Assembly: GCA_029783825.1 (NCBI GenBank)
Contig: JAREIK010000734.1
Location: 264,054-328,053, forward strand
DNA: 64,000 nucleotides
Source of the DNA: Sapria himalayana
Lineage: Eukaryota > Streptophyta > Magnoliopsida > Malpighiales > Rafflesiaceae
Direction of reading: 5' to 3'
Shown here: piece by piece, positions 40,203 to 52,479 of the stretch
How the letters are laid out: each line of letters begins with the position of its first letter
How positions within the stretch are numbered: the first letter of the stretch is position 1
Made by a program: the position numbers and the translations under genes
Notes under the pieces: model-generated
Seen by the model: only the letters and a program-made list of their open reading frames with translations
Told to the model about the DNA's origin: nothing
The model's database searches: none

Positions 40203-42774
40203 TCAAACTGAGGAAAGTATTAATTGAGTCACCAATATCACCCATTCATATCGTACTTCATCCAACTCATCTTTGTTGTATGATGGTATCCCATTAAGTT
40301 GTTGAAAAGTAAAGTAATATTTTAATCATTTAAATTGGAAAATAAAAAAAAACATTAATATATTGAGAACCAAAAAATCAACACATACCTTTGTTGTAAG
40401 ACATCTTTGATCGAGAATGATATCACTCATATATCTCATCACATAGTATCCACATTCAACACTACCTTGTTGTCTCGGGCACTGAATGGAAAAAAAAGCA
40501 TTATATATATATGGAGTTACTTGCAAGTCATATTGGACTAAGTTTAAAATTAAGAAGAAGACACTAAATATTTTATTACTCAGTTTATGAGTTATTTACC
40601 CCTAATACAACCCAATTAGCCTCTCTTTTTGATGATTTATGTTTTTTAAGTGGATGAAATCTTAGAGCCCTGCATGAAGAATTTAAATTTTGTTACCAAC
40701 TATGCTTCATTCTATAATATTAAGAGAAAAACTTACACATTAATAATGTCTTTAAGATCATCTGAATGTTGATGATGCAAGGAATCAAGGTAATAAGCGA
40801 TCAAAGTCCTTATGTCAAGTACCACCAATTCCCAATGAAAACTACAAAATTAACATTAGTGTAACAACATAACATTTATAATTTGATAAATATGCATACT
40901 TATAAGCTTACTTATGTTTAATAACTTACCCTGGGTTATATGGAATAAAAACAATATCAGCATTATTTGCATTCATCAACCGATTAGCTATAACCCTTGA
41001 CCTGTTTTTCTTGCTTGCTTCTCCCAATTTAGCTTTGGAAACCATGGTCAGATTTACAAAAATAAATCGCTCCGCCTCTTTAGCATCAACCATCTTTTTA
41101 TGCAAGTGCCTGATTTAATTTCACACTATATTTAAAAGTTTTAATATTTTAATTTAAATATATTAAATACAATTCTCATTATGAAAAATTAATGCATAAA
41201 TAAGATTGTTAAAATATATGAAAAACATATTAAATGTTTCTCTTACCATATAAAGAACTTAAGGCAATTAGATGACACCTTTGTTGATGAAATTATGATA
41301 TCCATATCTTCTTTCATGAGGAAAGTCTTAAAAGACTCTCCAAAAATATCTTCTATGATTTCTACTACATGTACCATCTCATCCTTTAACAACAGACCAA
41401 CTAATGTAGCAAAGTTCTTGATATCTACAGGGTTCTCATCCTTTAAACTTAATGTTATCTCTTTATTCCTCCGTTTCTTAAATTTCTTTGAATCCTATTA
41501 AACATAAAATATCATTGTATATATAAGAATTGTCCTAGATAAAATTGTTTTTTTATTATTAACAAGAAATTTTTTATTTAAAAAAAGCACATACCTGGAT
41601 GCGATGAGTAGTAAGAATGACTAATTGGGCAGACTATAAAATTTGATGCCCAATAGCATCTCCAATAATAGTAATTTGGCTTGGAATAGGTACAAGACGT
41701 AATGCATTTGGATCATAAGAAATATCCATAGCAACAAGGAAGTTAGCACCACATTCAAGTACCATTATTCTAGCTGTAACTACATTTTCTTTTTTCCCTA
41801 TGACCAATTGACAATTCCTTACCTATAAAATGAAATAATATTGTTTAGTTATATGCAATCATCTAAAGTTGATAATTTCCAATTAGGAATGAATTAGTTA
41901 GACAAAATTGAGTTATCATAACTTAATGAGCTTATTAATATAATTTATTATACAAACTTATATTGTAATATTACTTCTATATTTTCATATCAACTAGGTA
42001 AGTTGATATGAAAATTATGAGTTTGTGTTAACACATTTTTATTATAGAACATAATATTAAATACAACTTACCTTGTTTGCTTTTAGCATTGGAGGAGTGT
42101 GGTCTTCTACTCGACATTTTGGTTGCTCAACACTTTCAGGAAGGATAATATGTTTTTGGAGCATGTTAGAGCTACCAATATTAGATTGAGGTGCGGTGGA
42201 TACCATCTAAGAGAGTTGGAATAAAATCTTTGCCTCAAACTTTGATTATTGCTCTTGTGATTCTTTTATAAATTTCCACAAAGTACGATCTGCCATAGAA
42301 TGAAAATATTGTCGTGGAGTATAATGCTTTCCTTTAGCTCGTACTCGACCACTATATTCAAGAGTTCCCAATGCTTCAGTAAGTATGTCATTTCAATTGA
42401 AACTCAAACTACTTTCTTGTGACTGTTACAACTTCTTATCCTGATACACAATGATATTATAAAATTAAATGTCATATTGGTTAATATAAATAAGTTATTA
42501 ACGTAAATGAAATATATGTTCCATAACTTATACTTACAATCTTCTCCACTACCGGAATGACCACTTCATCATAGGTGTCATCTTTTTTCTCCATTGTTTT
42601 CTTCCATAACACACTTCTATCAATGACTTTAGTAAAGCCAGTTTCTACCAACTTTTATAATATTGAAATGTAATATAATGAGTCTCTAGGCAAATTCAAC
42701 ATAAAATAAAAAGTAAAGTAACAACATTTTTAACTTACTATCTCTTCCTCAAGATCAGCATATCCCTTCCTACT

Positions 42775-42779
42775 AAGAT
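42775..42779. other. 5-bp target-site duplication AAGAT (left) of the solo LTR
   Basis: AAGAT precedes TGTAACGCCCC; the same five bases follow the other end (45579-45583). Confidence 0.85.
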
Positions 42780-43526
42780 TGTAACGCCCCAAAAATAACC
42801 TAAATTTTTTTTTAAATCATTTTGTAGAACCGCCTAAACCTCCTTCTGATACCAATAAATGTAACACCTATTTTCAAACACATTTCATTCAAACCATTTC
42901 AAATATGCGGAAGCATTTTTTTGTTTTCGTTCGCTACGGTAGGCCCATAACCATTTAAACAAATCACTTACAAAATAGCATACCATGCCTTTCAAAATAT
43001 TACACAACATTGTTTCGTAATTTACTATTTTTAAAATACAAAATAAAGTCATGCTCAAATTGATATTAATGCATATGACGGAGCATACTCCTCAATTCTT
43101 TCTCAATGACTCTATACTTCTCGATCTTGCCTCTTCCCCCTTACACTATCTATCACTCGGTACCAACGCATTGGTAAAACAATACGCTAAGCATTTTCAT
43201 GCTTAGTGGTTCTATACAAATCCATTCTTCAGTTTCAGTTAAAACAAATCATGCAATTTAGCAATTCAATACTTTCAAACCTTTATGGATAATTAATGTA
43301 AATACAATACATATACTTGTTGTATATACAATCAGTTACAATTCATTGATCATCCCAAAATACACTTTCATATTCAATAAATCATGCATTAATCAAATCA
43401 TGCATTTTACAATGCTCTTTTCAATTCCAATATTTCACAATTTCAAATCAATTCAAATATACTCACAAATTCAATTCAGTTATGCAATTCAATTCATTTG
43501 TGCAAATCAATTCAATTCAATAATGC

Positions 43527-43603
43527 CAATCAGTTCAATTATGCCAATCAGTTCAATTATGCCCATCAGTTCAATTATGCCCATCAGTTCAATTATGCCC
43601 TTA
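43527..43603. repeat. 18-bp tandem repeat inside the solo LTR
   Basis: About four units of CAGTTCAATTATGCC(A/C)AT in a row, preceded by looser TTCAATTCA words. They produce a spurious repetitive open frame (SSIMPI). Confidence 0.9.
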
Positions 43604-43639
43604 ATGAATTTAACCTTTTCTTCGTTATACCAGATATCA

Positions 43640-43785
43640 GAGTCACCGACACGGTCCCGCTGGGCTGCAGGCTGGTATAAAAATAGTTTTATAACACAGT
43701 ACTGTCCCGCTGGGCTACTGACTGATTATAATAATTAAATAGTGAACACTACCAATACGGTCCCACTGGGCTGCTGATCGGATTG
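43640..43785. repeat. Three dispersed GGTCCCGCTGGGCTG repeats inside the solo LTR
   Basis: ACGGTCCCGCTGGGCTGC, ACTGTCCCGCTGGGCTACTG and ACGGTCCCACTGGGCTGCTG recur at about 60-bp spacing. They are GC-rich islands in an AT-rich LTR and could be part of the LTR promoter region. The rest of the LTR has no gene; open frames such as 44407-44742 (minus) have no recognised motif. Confidence 0.8.
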
Positions 43786-45578
43786 ACATATCAATAAAAT
43801 CATTCGCAGTACTGCTATTTTGACTCCTATTGGTATACCAATCTATCCTTAATACGAACCAAACAGTTAATATTCTATTAAGGGTGTTCAAATCTTTTAT
43901 AGCAATGGACAATACAATTTGTACATTTGTATAAATAGTTCACTTTTAATAGTCATGAAATTTTCATATGCAAACATTTTACAATCAATTTCTTTAAATC
44001 ATTTAAAACCATTCAATATTCATTTCTTATTCATTTAGAACAAGTATTTCAAATATTGAAATGAGAATAAGAAAAGGTAGAACAAACATTCAAAAACTTG
44101 AAACAAGGAATGGAAGTAGATAGAACAAACCCAAAAAGATTGTCGTCCTTTAATTCCCGTTCTCGGAATCTCGACCTCAACTTGGACTTTCCTCCCCATT
44201 AATCCCTAATCCATCGCACATATTTCACAATCAACGAATAACCAAAAAAAAAATCATTTGTGCATTCTAGGATTTTTGGTTAGGGTTGTCTACCCAATAC
44301 ACCTTCACTTGCCAAATTTTTTTTTGGAATAATTAAGTCATATTTAGATCATACATCCTTCACAAAAATTATAGCTATATTAGTATATTTGTAGTATGAA
44401 TTTGAATCATCTACTTTGGATCACCCAAATACAAGTTATAGCATTTTTATGCCAAACTGGTCGGTATGCCCAATTCACTCGGTTAGCTACTATTTTTCTC
44501 AATTTCATGGATCTTAACTTCATAAATTGGTAATGGTCCCTTCGACTCATTTGAAGATATGGTTCTAAGGTTTCCCCTCCAATTGGAATCATCCAATTTG
44601 GATCCCAAAAACTCAAGTTATGGAATTTTATATTCAGACTACGCAAATTTTCAAAACAAAAGCAGATTTTTTTTTCTTTCTTGCACATAGCTCCCATTTC
44701 GAAGGATTTATGGACACTTTGGGGTGATAAAATGTATATCATTCCTTTAGATAAATTATTTCCTAGAAGTCTAGTTTACCTAGAAATTTGAATCACTCAA
44801 TTAGGATAATAAATGACTAAGTTAAGGCAAAAATAAAAACATGGGTTTTGGAAAATTTTGACAGCATCTCCTTTGAAATACCATAAATTCCCTCTTCGTG
44901 ATTTTCTTCCAAAATACCTCAAAATTCAAAATAAATCATGTCGATCACTCTTAATAACATCCTAATATCATCCTAAACCAATCACAAGCAAATCCCATGG
45001 ATGATTTAGGGTTTTTCGAACTCAAACATCATAAAAAAATAAATTCTAGAGTTTATTCACATACCTTGAATCACTTGGAAACCCTTGGCCTAGTCTTCTC
45101 ATTGAACAACCTTGTAAGTTCTTGCACAAATCTCTTGATTTCTTCTACAAAACCGTAGCTTCCTCTCTTCTCTCCCAAACACGTTTCTTTTGATCTAATG
45201 AGCTTTTCGACTAAATTTTGGTCTTTAAATCTCTTCTCATATAAGGCCTTGGTTAGCCTACAAAGCTCATTTGGATTTAAGTTATCCCCAAAATACTATA
45301 TAGCCCATACATCCTTCTATTTTCACTTCAAATTTTCTCATATTCACTCTTAGACACAAACATATTCACAAATGACCTTTAGGTCCTGATTTTATAAGTT
45401 TCCACTTTTGCCCTTGACACTTGGGTAAATTTTCGGGTTTAATCTTTTAAATCACTTATCAAATAACAATTAATATTCATTTAACAATTTTCAGAAATAC
45501 CCATGTTTGACTCAATTTATACCTGAATATATAATATAATTATAAAAAAAAATTTTAGGGTATTTTTGGGGCGTTACA

Positions 45579-45583
45579 AAGAT
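45579..45583. other. 5-bp target-site duplication AAGAT (right) of the solo LTR
   Basis: AAGAT directly after GTTACA, matching 42775-42779. Confidence 0.85.
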
Positions 45584-46562
45584 GATGATTATAAATATGC
45601 TTTTTTCCTTCTTTCTTTTTGAACTTCTCTAAACTCCTACAAATTTTAATTTATATTAAGTAAAGAAAAAATGAGTATATGACATGAAAATAATTAGAAA
45701 TTTACTTGAAATCTTTGAGACAATTGTTCTTTGATAATAATTGTCCAATCTTCATCTTGAATAAAACTGTATTCAACTAGTGATTTTTTAAGAAGCTCTA
45801 GTTGGTCTTTGAAAGGAATGATATACTTTGTAGTCAACATGTTCTTGAAAGATCTAAACCACCTGCTCATTGATTTCATACAGTTCCTTCTACTTTTATA
45901 TTCCAATGTAAATGCAGCCTAGAAGTAATGAACATAGTTATTAGTTGTTTAAAAAATTTTCAAATATAATTAGAAAAAGTTATAGATTGAAAAAAAATTC
46001 AAGTTTACCTCAATGGAGTCCCACAATTTATTCTTCAATTGCTTAGGTACATGGTGCCAAGTGCTATATCTAATTGAGACTATTGTACGTACCAATACAC
46101 CTAAATAACTTGTGATTTGCACCGTAGCTTATCCGACATAAACACCATCAACATTATACTTAACTGAAAGTTTTTTTTCCTTTGCTCCTATTCTTGACAA
46201 CCATAGGCTTTCTTATTATCCCTCTATATCTATTTCTTATAGTTGCTTTATCTTGTTGTTCTGTTTCCATACCAATCATAAAAAAAATATAATGTTTAAA
46301 TAAAAGTACAAAAATAAAAAAAAAATTTAAAGAATAAAAAATTAACTAATTAAAGGCATTACATAATCAGCTGCTTTGCATAAAACATAATACTGTCAAT
46401 GTTTTGAATATTGTCAACCTGACATTAACTAAAATTGAAAGCATAACAATCATCTAATAACAAAGACGAATAAATTAACTAGTAAGCATGCATTTAAAAT
46501 ACAAAAAACTATAGTAGCATATCAATTCACAATACCATAACAATGATACAAATTGGATACAT

Positions 46563-49500
46563 TTATGATTTGTTCTCCACATAAATTCCCTCACAATCAT
46601 CTCGAATGCAAATTTGATCAGAGTCATCCATTGCATCAAATAATTTAACTTGTGGCAAAGAAGATATGACTAGATTATGTTCAATAGAAATGTCCATTGG
46701 ATCATCATTGTTTGCTCTTTCTGTGAAGTCTTGTTGAGGAGTGGAAAAAATAATTGACCTTCTTGGATTAAGCTCATCTTGTACATAGAAGACTTTCTTA
46801 GCTTGGGAGGCTAATATGAACAGATCTAACTTATGAGATAATCTGCTAAAGTCAACTAAGGTAAACCCAAGATCATCAACCCTGATTCCATTCTTATTAT
46901 CAACCCAATCACACTTGAAGACTGTAATTTTGAACATAGTATAATCAAGGTCCCAAATCTCAGTAATAACTCCATAGAAACAAAGTTCCCCAAAAATAGG
47001 ATTTTTATCCTTAGCACTAGCAATTTGCATGGTCATTGCTATAATACTAACTCCAATATTTTGGGTAGCTAGTAAATTATCATGCTCCTTGGTATTATAT
47101 TGACACTCATTGATGACATAACCATTATATTTCATCACATAATGGCTTGGACCATCAGCTATCCATTTAAGAGTTTTAGATATAGGTTCATTATTTCCCA
47201 TTGCAACTTCAACCTATAGAAATAAGTTACAATTATCATTTATATGTTAACCATTAATGTAAAAGAAAAGGAAAATTTAAGAAACCATTGTAGTACCTTT
47301 TGTCGTAACCAAAAGGCAAAAGTATGAGCATGCTCATCCTGTAACCACTTTTTCCTTTTTGATTGTCGTGGATGTTTCACTTTCAGCCATTGCATGTGCT
47401 CTCTATGAGGTCTTGTATAATAATTAAATAATTAGAGTAATATATTATATGTACAACAGATAAAGAAACAAAAAGATAGTGGTGCTTACTCAATATAAGG
47501 TTGGACAATTGATGTATTTTCCAACACATAATGATGTGCTTGTAACCATAAATTGGAATCGGCCTTCATAGTAAGACCTCCAAATATTGGTGCCCCGACT
47601 TTTTGGTAATTGTTTGAATTACTAGGAATTCCAATTGCTTCAACATTTGATAAGTACTCTATATAAAACTCGATTCCTTCTTCTGCAATATAGCATTCAA
47701 TAATACAACCTTCATGTCTAGTATGATTTCATACATAGCCTTTTAACACTTTCATAAACCTTTCAAATTGGTACATCCACCTAAAGTAAACCGGTCCACA
47801 AAGTCTCACTTCTCTTACTAGATGCACAGTAAGATGCACCATGATATCAAAGAATGAAGGTGGGAAGTACTTTTCAAACAAGCATAATGTCACCACTATC
47901 TCATTTTGTAAATCAATTAATGAAGGAACATCAATGACTTTAGTACAGAGAGCATTGAAAAAGAAACTCAATCTATAAATGGCATTCCTCACATGCTTGG
48001 GCAAGATAGAACGTAACAAAACCGGCAAAAATTATTGCATTAATGCATGATAGGCATGAGATTTTAATCCATTAAGTTTCAAGTGTTTCATTGACACGAG
48101 GTTTCAAAGGTTCGAACAATATCCATATGGAACCTTCAATTGTGAAAGTGTTTGGAAAAACACCTTCTTTTCCACTGTAGAAAGTGTATAACATGTAGGA
48201 GGGAGATATGTTCTCTTCGATTCAAACCTTGGTGCCAATTCACTTCTTAAGCCCATATCTACAAGATCCAAGCAAGAATTAAGCTCATCCTTTGTCTTAC
48301 ATGCAATGTTGAGTAGGGTACCAATAATGCTTTCACAAACATTTTTCTCCATATGTATCACATCCAAATTATGATGAACATGAAGATATTTCCAATACTC
48401 AAGATCAAAGAATATGGACTTCTTTTTCCAACAATTTGTATTGTTGATTTCAGATTTTCCCAGATTAACCTTTTTTGTCCACCAAGAATTGTAAATTCAA
48501 TTGATTTTTTTTAATATTTCCTCGTCAGTCAATATTTGTGGAGGTGACCAAACTCTTGTTTTTTCATCAAATGCTTTCTTTTGTTTCCTATATGGATGGT
48601 CTCTTGGAAGAAATCATCTATGTCCAGTATTGGAGTTCTTTTTTCCATGATTTAACCTACAATAATATGTTTCTTCTCCACATATTGGACAATCATAATA
48701 TCCTTTAACTTTACAGACTGACATGTTTCCATATGCAAGAAAATCATTGATTATCCATACCAGAACGGCTCTTAATGTAAAGATTTCTTGTTTATGTTCA
48801 GCGTAAACTTGAACTCCGACCTCCCACAATGTTTTTAGATTTTCTATTAGTGGTGCTAAATAGACATCAATATCATTGCCAGGTTGTCGTGGACCTGAAA
48901 TTAATAAAGATAATATCATAAATTTTCTTTTCATGCACAATCATGGAGGAAGGTTGTCAATTATCATGAGAAAGGGCCAACAACTATGTTTGCTATTAAA
49001 TGAACTGTGAGGATTTATGCCATCTGCAAAAATTGCAAGTCTCGAGTTTCTAGGTTCTAAGGAAAACTCAGGCCATCTGTGATCAACTTGCTTCCATGAT
49101 GGTGAATCTGATGGATGACACATTTTCCCATCAAAATTTCTTTCTTCAACATGCCATATGAGCTATTTTGCAATTTTTGATGATTGAAATATTCTTCTAA
49201 ATCATGGAATTAGAGGAAAATATCACATTAATTTCGCAGGAACTCCTTTTCTCCTCTTAGTTCCTGTGTTATCTGTCTTCCACCTTGAAGTTCCATAGGT
49301 AGGACATAAAGATGCATCTTTCAACTCCTTCTGATAAAGTACACAATCATTTGGACATGCATGTATTTTCTCATATTCTATTCCCAAATAATTTAATGTC
49401 TTTTTCGCTTCATACATCGACAAAGGCAATTCATTGTTTAAAGGAAACATTTCACCAAGAATTTGTAAATGCTCTGAAAAGCTATTATCATACCACCCAA

Positions 49501-49954
49501 AATGTACTTTCAAGTTGTATAATTTGATCAAGGCAGACAATCTTGTAAAGTTTCTGCAACCAGGATATAATGGTTTTTCTAAATCTTGTAGTAATCTTGC
49601 AAATAATTCAGGATCATTTTGACAATCATCATGTGTAGCTTGAACCATTTCTATTGTACTACATTGATCATTAAATTGAAGTCTATCATAATGTTCTGCT
49701 CTTATGGTAGGTTGGCCACTTGGAGCTACCTCTCCATGCCAATACCATGTATGGTAACTTTGATCAATTCCAAAGAAAAACAAATGGTCTCAAATCTTTT
49801 GAGAAGTATTGAAAATCATATTACCACATTGTAAGCATGGACATTTAATAGAGGTTTTATTTGTAAAATTTTGTATTACAAATGCAACAAAACATTCAAC
49901 TCCATCTTCGTATTCCTTTGATCTTCTATACTTTGAGATCCATGAACGATCCAT
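46563..49954 (-). pseudogene. CACTA TNP2-type transposase with DUF4218 and DUF4216 regions (outer element), several nonsense codons
   Basis: This is the transposase of the outer element, much better preserved than the inner copy. The start is ATG at 49954-49952, opening MDRSWISKYR as is usual for the family. N-terminal region: KCPCLQCGN (about 49845) and WYWHGE (about 49740). TNP2 core: EKPLYPGCRNFTRLSALIKLYNLKVHFGW cut here to its key words LYPGC and LYNLKVHFGW, HPSDSPSWK (about 49120), DIDVYLAPLIENL (about 48860), CPICG (about 48690), LDVIHMEKNV (about 48360). DUF4218: LPKHVRNAIYRL (about 47995), YFPPSFFDIMVHLTVHL (about 47870), FRWMYQFERFMK. DUF4216 near 47150-46850: ELCFYGVITEIWDLDY, VFKCDWVD. 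Acidic tail, stop at 46563. In-frame stops include TGA after SQKI, TGA after KLM, TGA in PLIP-FRR, TAG in KIAK-LIW, TGA before LCMK, TGA before FLPRDHP, TAA in LMQ-FLP and TGA in GYV-NH, most at expected Arg, Trp or Gln positions. It is a pseudogene unless those codons are bypassed. Confidence 0.92.
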
Positions 49955-49978
49955 TTTTAATGAACGAATTATTTTCAA

Positions 49979-52000
49979 TAATGATCACACTTCAAATGGA
50001 AGAACATATCAACATTCCAATGTTATTCGTTTAGCAAACTCTTTTTTATCTGTTAAAAGAAAATTCAAAAATCAATTTAATAAAATATTAATAAGCATGT
50101 CAGATATAAGATAGAAGGGATGAGCATTAACATTGTAATAATGTTGAATCTGTTTACATAGTCAACATGATTAGAATAATATTTAAACATGAGTAATTAT
50201 TTCTCACAGTTAGTATGATTCTTAGAAAAAAAAATATTTAAACAAAAAAATATCATTTAATTATTCTTTATATAAAAGTCAATAATGAGAAAAGTCAATT
50301 TATTAATAAAAAAATATTTTATTCTCTTCCAAATCTGATCCTAGAACCTCCCATCATGCATTCTAGTGCATTATAGGTTTTTATTCCTTTTTTTGTTATT
50401 TTTTTTAATGAAAAATTATTTAAATTATATTTGAGGTAAAAGCTAATTCTCTAATTTATAAGAAAAAAGGACATTACATTGGGGAAAAGCAAAAATAAGA
50501 TGATTTTTTTTATCAAACATGTCTAGGGAAAAGAGAAAATAAAAAGTGTTTTGAGAAAAGGAAAATTTTAATTAGCCATATATTTTCCTTTTAACTATAT
50601 TATTTTATTTATTTCTAGCTACTTAAAAATTTTATATACTATTTACTGGACCCCCAAATCTTATTTTCTTTATTTGTGTAGCTTATTTTATCAAATACTT
50701 TGCTTAATTTCTCATTTTCAATAATCAATATTCCCATGTATAAAAGGTATATAACATATATATTCTCTTTTTGATAGTAATATCCTTATTTGTGTATATT
50801 ATTTTTATAAATAATTTGTTTAATTTCTCATTTCCTATAATCTATATTCACAGGTATATTAGGTACATCTTCTTATTTTGATAATAATATCCCTCTTTTC
50901 TTTTTTTTCTTTTTGTGAGGAAGATAGTAATATTCTATTCAAACTTCTCAATGTATAGAAATCATTTAAAGAATAAAGTAAAAGTATTTAATTAGGTGAG
51001 TATTAATTTACCTATCATCTATTTCTATACAAGATAATAATATATTTTGACTTTGCTGTAATATCTAACACAAAATAAACAAATACGTGACCTAGACAAA
51101 TTTATAGATATGACATTACATGTCTCTAGGTCTTTAGGCTAATTGATTTTGAAATGGCATAACTATAGAGCACACAATTTTAGGAATTATGGCCTCCTTT
51201 TTTCCACACTTTCACCGTCAGAAAAATAGAGGAGGAGAGAACAAATAGAACAATATGTATAAAAATGACACGAGATCAAAATTAAAAAAGAATGGATAAT
51301 CACCTTATCAAAGCCAACAACAAGATTTGCCCACTATATATCCATTGTAATGAGCAAATTGGACCTTGCAAGAAGAATAATAGACTGAGCCTGAAAATGG
51401 GAAATGGAAAAGAATTAATTATTACTCTTTGGCAGAATAGTAGCCTGAAAATAGGAAGCATATAACTCAACTACGCCAAAATCACCAACAAACCCAGCAC
51501 CAACATCACAAAATCATCATTGATTGAAGGAAACATTACTAATTAAACTTCACAAAATCGCAACACAACACACGATCCCGAAAATATGCTGCATAAGCCA
51601 TGTACTACTCCACTTTCAACTATTCGTAAAATAAGCCATGTAGAAACTAATGACAAGAGTAATTGACTGCAATTTCTCTCTTTCGATCCCAATTTACACT
51701 CCTTTTCAGCTTTTTATTTTATCCTGCCAAGCTACAAAAATTTTCCGTATAACAAGGGTAGCCATTAAGCATCATACATTTTGGTAACATATCTACTAAA
51801 TTAATAATAAAGGGCGGTGAGGACCTATCGTGCAATGCATAAGAATTTATTCACTGAGATCATGTGTGAGAATACAACAATCCAGAGGATGAAGGATATA
51901 AATAAGCAAAGAAAATTCCATCTATGAAGAAATGAAAAACGAAGCCATAGAGAAGCAGGCTGAGAGTCTTCCACTCAACTCTTCGAGTTTGTTGCCAGTG
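49979..52000. other. Upstream region of the outer transposase, no gene recognised
   Basis: AT-rich sequence with no exon I can support. The stretch 51700-52000 is less AT-rich and, read on the minus strand, gives short protein-like pieces such as SLLLYGFVFHFFIDGIFF, which could be remnants of a captured gene, but this is only suggestive. By position the region could hold the transposase promoter or 5' leader. Confidence 0.35.
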
Positions 52001-52136
52001 CCATTTTAAAACCTATTAAATATTTTAAAAATAAAAAATACAAACTAATTAGTTCCAATTCAATAAATTCAAAATTAATATTTTGATTTCCATGACACTT
52101 ATAATAGTGACAATGTTTATAAATTTCAGCCACTTA

Positions 52137-52187
52137 TTAGTCTTAGCAATCTATTAGTATTAACAATCTATTAGTCTTAACAATGAC
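52137..52187. repeat. 17-bp tandem repeat, three units
   Basis: TTAGTCTTAGCAATCTA, TTAGTATTAACAATCTA and TTAGTCTTAACAATGAC follow one another. They lie in a 300-bp stretch with ATGACATTTTTTGAAAACGTCA-like words that ends in TTTGTTGTAGTG at about 52327-52339, resembling the right end of a small CACTA-type element whose left end I could not find. Confidence 0.7.
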
Positions 52188-52479
52188 ACATCTATTAAGT
52201 ATCATAAAAACAGAAAACATGTTCCAAATAATGATGTTTTTAGAAAAATATCATGACATGTCTAATTACAAATAGAATAATGACATTTTTTGAAAACGTC
52301 AAGGAATAAAACGTAATAAATTTGAAGTTTTGTTGTAGTGAAGGGAGCACTCAAGATCTAGATTTCCCTAACCCTAGTCATATATATAAATATAGTATGC
52401 CTTACTTTGTGTGTGAGAATATATATTTTTCATTTTTATCAATAATAATGATCATGGAAAATGATAATACTTTTGAATA

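Larger units (their letters stand above)
42780..45578. mobile_element. Solo LTR (probable Ty3/gypsy type), about 2.8 kb
   Basis: It begins TGTAACGCCCC and ends GGGGCGTTACA, giving TG...CA borders, with AAGAT duplicated on both sides. Long LTRs starting TGTAAC(A/G)CCC are familiar from plant Ty3/gypsy chromoviruses of the Tekay/Del group. There is no gag-pol, primer-binding site or second LTR, so it most likely formed by recombination between the two LTRs of a full element. The ends are also inverted copies of each other over about 37 bases with one mismatch and one indel, which is longer than usual for an LTR. A non-autonomous DNA element is therefore the alternative. It sits within a coding exon of the TNPA-like/Ulp1 gene. 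Confidence 0.75.
40203..46270 (-). pseudogene. TNPA-like protein fused to Ulp1 (C48) cysteine protease, outer CACTA; split by a solo LTR
   Basis: The second gene of the outer element reads leftward through many exons. The likely start is ATG at 46270-46268 (METEQQDKATIRNR). A plant-transposase (Transposase_24/TNPA-like) region follows: SYLGVLVRTIVSI and WHHVPKQLKNKLWDSIE (about 46120-46010), RWFRSFKNMLTTKYI (about 45860), LSRKGYADLEEE interrupted by the LTR, RSVLWKKTMEKKDDTYDE (about 42620-42565) and EALGTLEYSGRVRAKG (about 42370). A DUF8039-like part lies at 41822-41597. The protease has a NADIVFIPYNPG lead-in, FHWELVVLD (His), IAYYLDSL (Asp), CPRQQGSVECGYYV (Gln and Cys, about 40490-40440) and a C-terminal YNKDELDEVRYEW; TGA at 40205-40203. 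Ulp1 proteases cleave SUMO/ubiquitin-like tags. In-frame stops, a probable frameshift near 46160 and the LTR show it is dead, although the catalytic residues survive. Exon edges are approximate. Confidence 0.82.

Noticed and set aside
43346..43738. 130-codon frame with repeated SSIMPI
   Set aside because: Translation of the 18-bp tandem repeat inside the solo LTR.
44407..44742. 111-codon minus-strand frame in the LTR as a captured gene
   Set aside because: No recognisable motif, and it lies wholly inside the LTR-like insertion. No splice or domain support.
49312..50114. Plus-strand frames opposite the outer transposase
   Set aside because: Shadow frames antisense to the well-supported TNP2 reading; no motifs.
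39450..52339. CACTACAAC near 39450 and GTTGTAGTG near 52331 as ends of another CACTA element
   Set aside because: The flanking triplets (AAA and AAG) do not match, no subterminal repeats lie inside either end, and the span would cut across the outer element's genes.
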